Shown: in pieces, positions 8,481-11,911 of the stretch | Position numbering within the stretch: position 1 is the stretch's first letter | Layout of the letters: each line of letters opens with the position of its first letter | Assembly (NCBI GenBank): GCA_020740775.1 | Contig: JAHEWK010000074.1 | Location: forward strand, 1-11,911 | Reading direction: 5' to 3' | Length of the DNA stretch: 11,911 bases | Source of the DNA: Ilyonectria destructans | Lineage: Eukaryota > Ascomycota > Sordariomycetes > Hypocreales > Nectriaceae | Notes under the pieces: model-generated | Told to the model about the DNA's origin: nothing | Databases searched by the model: none | What the model saw: the letters and a program-made list of their open reading frames with translations, nothing else | Program-made: the position numbers and the translations under genes

Positions 8481-8517
8481 ATTCTACTATTATATAATAT
8501 AGATATAATAGTAGAAT
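8481..8517. repeat. Perfect 14-bp-stem hairpin in the Gag remnant
   Basis: ATTCTACTATTATA (8481-8494), nine unpaired bases, then the exact reverse complement (8504-8517). There is no known role; RIP-created TA richness raises the chance of such pairs, but the CTACT/AGTAG core is specific. Confidence 0.55.
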
Positions 8518-8886
8518 TATATTAAGAGATTAAGCTATTTAAAATCTATATAGAAGGATTTTTTAGTTTTTATTAGAAAATAATATATTAATTTAGCTTT
8601 ATATAAGTAATAACTTTATAATAAGCTTATAGAGTTTAGATAGATTAATAGATAAATACTAATAGAATACTTTACTATATAAAATTCTCTATATATCTTT
8701 CTTAATATAGTTAAATAGAAAAAAAGCCTTATTTTTATTTATTAATACTACTATAGATTAAAATAGTAATTAAAAAGTAAAATATACTAAATAAAAATTA
8801 AGCTTAAAAGACTTTATAAAATAGTATATAAAGTAGAGTAATTATAAATATACTTTAATAGAAGTAGTAAATCTATATAAAATAAA

Positions 8887-9017
8887 AACTATAAAAAAGG
8901 CTATTTTAATTAGATTTAAAAAAGCTTTAGAAAGTTTTTAAGCTCTAACTATAAAAAAGGCTATTTTAATTAGATTTAAAAAAGCTTTAGAAAGTTTTTA
9001 AGCTCTAACTATAAAAA
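8887..9017. repeat. Perfect 60-bp tandem duplication (2.2 copies) in the Gag remnant
   Basis: Every base from 8887 to 8957 is identical to the base 60 positions later. The unit equals 20 codons and lies just upstream of the zinc-knuckle region. The lack of a single RIP difference between the copies shows that the duplication is younger than the RIP damage or too short to provoke it. It could also be an assembly error. Confidence 0.75.
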
Positions 9018-9239
9018 TAAAAATAGATAATTTTAAAGCTATTTTCTATTATAAAGCTACTTAAAAGGGGGGATATTATAAATATAAACTTTAGATCTAT
9101 AGATACTATACTATAGAGGTTAAATAGTAAGCTATTAATATAAAAAGCTAAAGTAAGATTTCAGACTATATTTATTATAAATATAATAAGCTAGATTATT
9201 TTATAAGAGAATATAAAAAGAGTATCTTTAGACTTTAAG

Positions 9240-10285
9240 AAATATTAGTAGATTTATAATAAATATCTAGAATATAGATACTTAAGTAATAGAATTTAAT
9301 TTATTAGAAAATAAGTAAGTATAAAGAGAAAATTAATTCTATCTATATTAAAAGGTAAAATAATATTAATTAATCTAACTATTAAGAATAAAATATTACT
9401 ATTAAATATCTATAAGGTAGAGAAAGTAAGTATAAATATAGCTATTTATATATAAGTAGATATTATTAATATCTATTTAATAAAGTAATTAAACTTAAAG
9501 CTATAAGATAATTAATAGGCCTCTATCTGAAGAATATATAATAGGGAAATTATACTTTTAGGTTAAATATATTAATTAATATTCTCTCTAATTAATAATA
9601 TAAACTATTTATATAAAATCTATTAGCTTTTTATAAAAGCAGATTAAAATAAGAATATTAATAATATATTTTTATTTTTATATTTAATAGAATAAGAAAA
9701 TATTTAGATTATTATAGCTAAATATATTTAGTAGTATAAAATATTCTTTATTATTATCTTAAAAGACTTATAAGAAAGATTATAGAAAATAAATAGAAAG
9801 TATATATTTATTATACCTTAGGTATATTTTTATTAAATAAATATCTAATAGATATCTTAATAAGAAATTAAAGATAATAATATTAATACTATTAAATAAA
9901 TTAGAAAATAAAAAGAGAATATTTAATAAAAATATAGCTAAAATATTATTACTACTAAAAAAAGCTAAATATACTATTAATATTTAAAAAGATAAAAAAA
10001 CTGCTATATAGACTGATTTATCTATTAAATAGAGATTAATATAAAATATTAAAATAATATATTAATAAAACCTAATAAATAGCTATATTATAAAGTTAAT
10101 AAAAAGATAGAATTCTCTATATTTATACCTAAAAAGAATAAATTAATTTAATTATATATAGACTACTAAAGATTAAATTATTACTATTAAGAATTAATAT
10201 TTTTTTCTTTTATTAGAGATTTATTAAATTAATTTTTTAAAATAAGTAGTAAATTCTAATATTAAATTGAATTTTAATTAAAAGA
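9240..10285 (+). pseudogene. Ty3/Gypsy pol remnant: protease region and N-terminal RT, truncated
   Basis: At 10119-10178 the plus-strand codons read F-V-P-K-K-N-..-L-C-V-D-Y-R-G-L-N once TAA is returned to CGA, TAT to TGT and ATA to GTA. This is the diagnostic start of the Ty3/Gypsy RT fingers and palm. It is followed (about 10200-10230) by codons fitting I.DLLD+L and, after a small frame shift, a KLDF-like segment near 10264-10275. Beyond that the sense pattern stops. The 900 bases between the zinc knuckle and the RT have the right length for a retropepsin and linker, but I could not fix a D[ST]G motif. The catalytic YVDD/YLDD half of RT, RNase H and integrase are missing from this strand. 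Confidence 0.75.
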
Positions 10286-10299
10286 CTGTAGAGATCTTA

Positions 10300-11040
10300 A
10301 TAATCTCAGTTTTATATATAAAGTTTTTTTTTCTTCTATATATATATTAATTCTTTATTCTTTAGTTAGATAAAATTTCTATTAAAGTTATATAATTCTT
10401 CTATTAAAAAGATTATTTATAGCTTTATTTTAAATCTAGCTACTTTTAATTTAATTTCTTTTACTCTAAAATATCTTTATATTAATATTTAAAGTATTAT
10501 CTATATATATTACTATAATACTAAATAAATCTTTACTTTAGTATATAATTATTAAATAGAAGTTAAAAAAAAAAGTTTTATTTCTAATTTTATCTAATAG
10601 TACTTACATATATTATATATTAGTATAAATATATTTTTACTAATCTATAAAGAGGCTTTTTAACCTTTAGAATTATTCCCTTAGGGTATTTTTCTTTTAG
10701 CTTAAATAGAAGCTTTAAGTATATAATTCAGTTTAAAAGAGTAATAAATTAAGTATATACTTAGGAAATATTCTATACTTATTTTATTTCTTTATTTTCT
10801 AAGTATTAAAATTAAAATTAAAATAGTCTATTAGCTAGCTTTTTAAATAGTTAAAGCCTAATTAAAATAGTAATTTTAATAAGTTTAGCTGCTATTTAAA
10901 ATTCCTTAAAATTAAGATTTATATTAATATTATATAATATAATATTTAGAGGTTATAAATAGATATTAATTTAATATTTCTTAAGCTTCTTTTAGATCTT
11001 TTTAGTAGAAATACTCTAAAGAAATTTAATTATTTAGAGA
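10300..11040 (-). pseudogene. Ty1/Copia reverse transcriptase fragment, RIP-mutated
   Basis: On the minus strand, reverted codons give a WEIRQVDVSQAYTQ-type motif (VDVSQAYTQ part at 10749-10778), then LNR.IY (about 10720), PKG..L+V.KPLYGL (PLYGL at 10641-10655) and LHWY (HW at about 10620-10628). The catalytic YVDDTL follows at 10490-10507 and an LFNG..I..-type stretch at about 10370-10395. The AYTQ, PLYGL and LHW parts share one frame; YVDD is one base out of it. These motifs, in this order, are those of fungal Ty1/Copia RTs and differ from Gypsy. Copia gag, protease, most of integrase and RNase H are not present in the interval between 10285 and the LTR at 11055. This is a fragment, opposite in sense to the Gypsy genes beside it. 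Confidence 0.85.
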
Positions 11041-11240
11041 TTTATATCTATATCTATTAAGAAAGTACTATTAGGCTTATATTAAGTGCTAATTTAACCT
11101 ATTAGTATACTAAATATAGCAGGCTTATAGAGGCAACTTAAAGTTTAACTTTATTTCTATTTAATACTAGCTCTATCTTATTATATAATAAATACCTAAA
11201 GAAGATTAAAATAATAAGGAAAACCCAGAATAAATAAAAA

Positions 11241-11794
11241 ACCCTATACTCCAATTAATTCTAGACTCTACTAATTAGTATATACTGGTAATTAGTTTCT
11301 ATATTAATTCTAAATAGACTACTTTAGATTTAATTGGGTGGTATCTAAATTTTAGGTATATAATAAGTATATAACCCCCTATTTATTATAAGGAAGGTAT
11401 AGGTCTTTTATATTTTACTAAAAATTAAGAATTTACCTTTCGCTGGATTTAAATTAATAACCTCTATAGAGATATAGGGGGCTTTAGGATGCTAACTACT
11501 ATACTATAAAGGTATCTATATCTATAATATAAAAAGTTAGCTTTTATTAAGATATATTATATTAATAAAAATCTTATAGTTAAAATCTATATTATATTAT
11601 AAATAAACTTAAATTAATTCTAGTAGTCTCTTAATTTAATAGTAATAATATAATTTACAGATTAATTAAGGGTATTTTAATCTATATTATAACTAGCTCT
11701 TATAGTAGTACCTTAAGTTTCTAATAGATATATATCTAAAGTAATAGTATAATTATCTTAATTCTATCTCTATAAAGTAGCTTATTATTTATAA
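11241..11794. other. ~555-bp insert in the LTR, less RIP-mutated, carrying a tRNA-like sequence
   Basis: This stretch is present in the second LTR but absent from the first, where the two flanks meet near 7550. It keeps TpG/CpA words that the surroundings have lost (CTGGTA, GGGTGG, CTGGAT, GGATGC). Its left part has nested inverted repeats: CCAATTAA..TCTA at 11251 pairs with TAGA..TTAATTGG ending at 11338, and CTAATTA/TAATTAG lie at 11271-11277/11289-11295. A tRNA-like sequence lies in the middle. I see no protein remnant. The ends do not show terminal inverted repeats, and a target duplication cannot be fixed because of A-runs at the junction. The alternative is that the first LTR suffered a deletion. 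Confidence 0.55.
11435..11513 (-). tRNA. tRNA-like sequence, probably a RIP-damaged tRNA gene or relic
   Basis: Read on the minus strand, ACCTTTA (11513-11507) pairs at six of seven positions with the 3' GAAAGGT. TAGTATAGTAGTTAGCAT fits an A box (the tRNA TAGTGTAGTGGTTAGCAT pattern with one or two G-to-A changes), and AATTTAAATCC fits a B box GGTTCGAATCC with four transitions. Restoring them gives a five-pair T arm. An anticodon arm can be drawn (CTAAA/TATAG, four of five pairs) with a 14-base loop, that is seven extra bases, possibly a tiny intron or an insertion, so the anticodon is not identifiable. A run of five T's follows the 3' end by about ten bases (plus strand 11420-11424), as in a Pol III terminator. 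Total length is 79. It is probably not functional. Confidence 0.55.
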
Positions 11795-11911
11795 AAATAC
11801 CAGCAGATTACTATTAAACTCTTTAGAATTAGCCTATAAGCTTAAGCTTTAAGTAGGCTTACTTAAGATTAGAAATTAATATAAAATAGAGAGATAAGCC
11901 TTTAGAAATAG

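Larger units (their letters stand above)
7790..9240 (+). pseudogene. Gag remnant with CCHC zinc knuckle
   Basis: The plus strand is A-rich, as expected of RIP-damaged retroelement coding sequence, and the order LTR - leader - zinc knuckle - RT places Gag here. At 9173-9214, fourteen codons fit C-X2-C-X4-H-X4-C. The three Cys codons and the His codon all appear as TAT (from TGT and CAT), and the unmutated neighbours read K, K-L and F-I-R-E around them. A second, incomplete knuckle-like stretch lies in the same frame at 9074-9112, preceded by AAG GGG GGA. Gag would form the particle and the knuckle would bind element RNA. No start codon survives. The left boundary is approximate, and the capsid part is not recognisable residue by residue. 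Confidence 0.65.
7357..11911 (+). mobile_element. Nested LTR retroelement (Gypsy gag/RT plus Copia fragment), right end outside window
   Basis: Two direct repeats (7357-7665 or beyond, and 11055 to the window end, 3698 bp apart) share TATTAAGAAAGTACTATTAG and about 300 aligned bases. They differ almost only by transitions, as expected of an old LTR pair. Between them, on the plus strand, come a Gag zinc knuckle and the first part of a Ty3/Gypsy RT; then the sense strand ends and a minus-strand Copia RT fragment fills the space to the second LTR. The 5' LTR lies exactly where the chromovirus RT breaks off, so this element probably inserted into it. The internal region (about 3.4 kb) is short for an autonomous Gypsy element and lacks RNase H and integrase, so it would have been non-autonomous or rearranged. 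Confidence 0.7.
11055..11911 (+). repeat. Second LTR of the nested element, split by an insert and cut by the window end
   Basis: The parts 11055-11240 and about 11795-11911 align with 7357-7550 and about 7550-7665 in the same orientation. The TATA-like region (11182-11194) and the CCCAGAATAAATAAA and ACCAGCA words are shared. Differences are almost all G/A and C/T, spread both ways, so both LTRs were mutated independently. The alignment is still good at the last base of the window, so the true end lies outside. Confidence 0.72.

Noticed and set aside
9063..9073. AAAAGGGGGGA tract as a polypurine tract before an LTR
   Set aside because: No LTR copy follows it. The G-run is in frame with the zinc-knuckle codons downstream and reads K-G-G. 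G's not preceded by T survive RIP, so it stands out only by contrast.
7357..10285. Inversion that split one Gypsy element into plus-strand gag-RT and minus-strand RT-integrase parts
   Set aside because: Flipping this segment would nearly rejoin the two RT halves, which is attractive. But the break falls exactly at an LTR end with a second LTR copy at 11055, so nested insertion is simpler. Some RT codons would also still be missing. It remains a minor alternative.
10287..10308. Inverted repeat GAGAT..ATCTC near the Gypsy/Copia junction as a recombination site
   Set aside because: A five-base stem is too short to mean anything in this composition.
1..11911. CRISPR array, rRNA genes or intact protein-coding genes
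   Set aside because: No regularly spaced identical repeats with unique spacers and no rRNA-like conserved blocks. All frames are riddled with TAA/TAG. The longest open stretches are chance openings in AT-rich DNA or parts of mutated retroelements.

Overview
The window is gene-free, transposon-packed DNA of a filamentous ascomycete (Pezizomycotina), heavily altered by repeat-induced point mutation (RIP). Over most of the sequence CpA/TpG and CpG are almost gone and TpA is in large excess. ATG is very rare and TAA/TAG stops fill every frame. The surviving C and G sit mainly in CT/AG and CC/GG contexts. This is the composition of the AT-rich isochores or pericentromeric blocks of plant-associated Dothideomycetes and similar fungi; the species cannot be read from the sequence. 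I see no intact protein-coding gene. Old polyproteins can still be recognised because RIP leaves C-to-T and G-to-A changes only (TGT read as TAT, CAT as TAT, GAT as AAT, CGA or TGG as TAA), so many codons can be read back.

Layout. 1-406: AT-rich DNA with a pyrimidine tract and a 98-bp inverted repeat. 407-1035 and 2003-2633: two copies, same orientation, of a ~630-bp element with ~158-bp terminal direct repeats, TG...CA-type ends and 5-bp target duplications (AAACT and TTTAT). This is a miniature LTR retrotransposon (TRIM-like) with no coding capacity. Between them lies AT-rich DNA and, at 1674-1997, a GC-richer island that largely escaped RIP. 2639-4600: RIP-degraded DNA I cannot assign.

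4736-7356, minus strand: the C-terminal part of a Ty3/Gypsy chromovirus polyprotein, in the order RT (YLDD), RNase H (TDAS), integrase (D, D35E), GPY/F module, chromodomain. Its 5' part is cut at 7356/7357 by a second LTR element running the other way. That element has an LTR at 7357-7665 or beyond, a plus-strand Gag zinc knuckle (9173-9214) and the first part of a Ty3/Gypsy RT (10119-10178), and a second LTR from 11055 to the window end. The rest of its pol is replaced by a minus-strand Ty1/Copia RT fragment (about 10300-11040). The second LTR is itself split by a ~555-bp insert carrying a tRNA-like sequence (11435-11513, minus strand).

The history that fits best: the chromovirus came first, the second LTR element inserted into its RT, and RIP acted across all of it. 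The insert in the second LTR and the least mutated TRIM segments are less touched by RIP. A few short perfect tandem duplications (18, 20 and 60 bp) look younger than the RIP damage.
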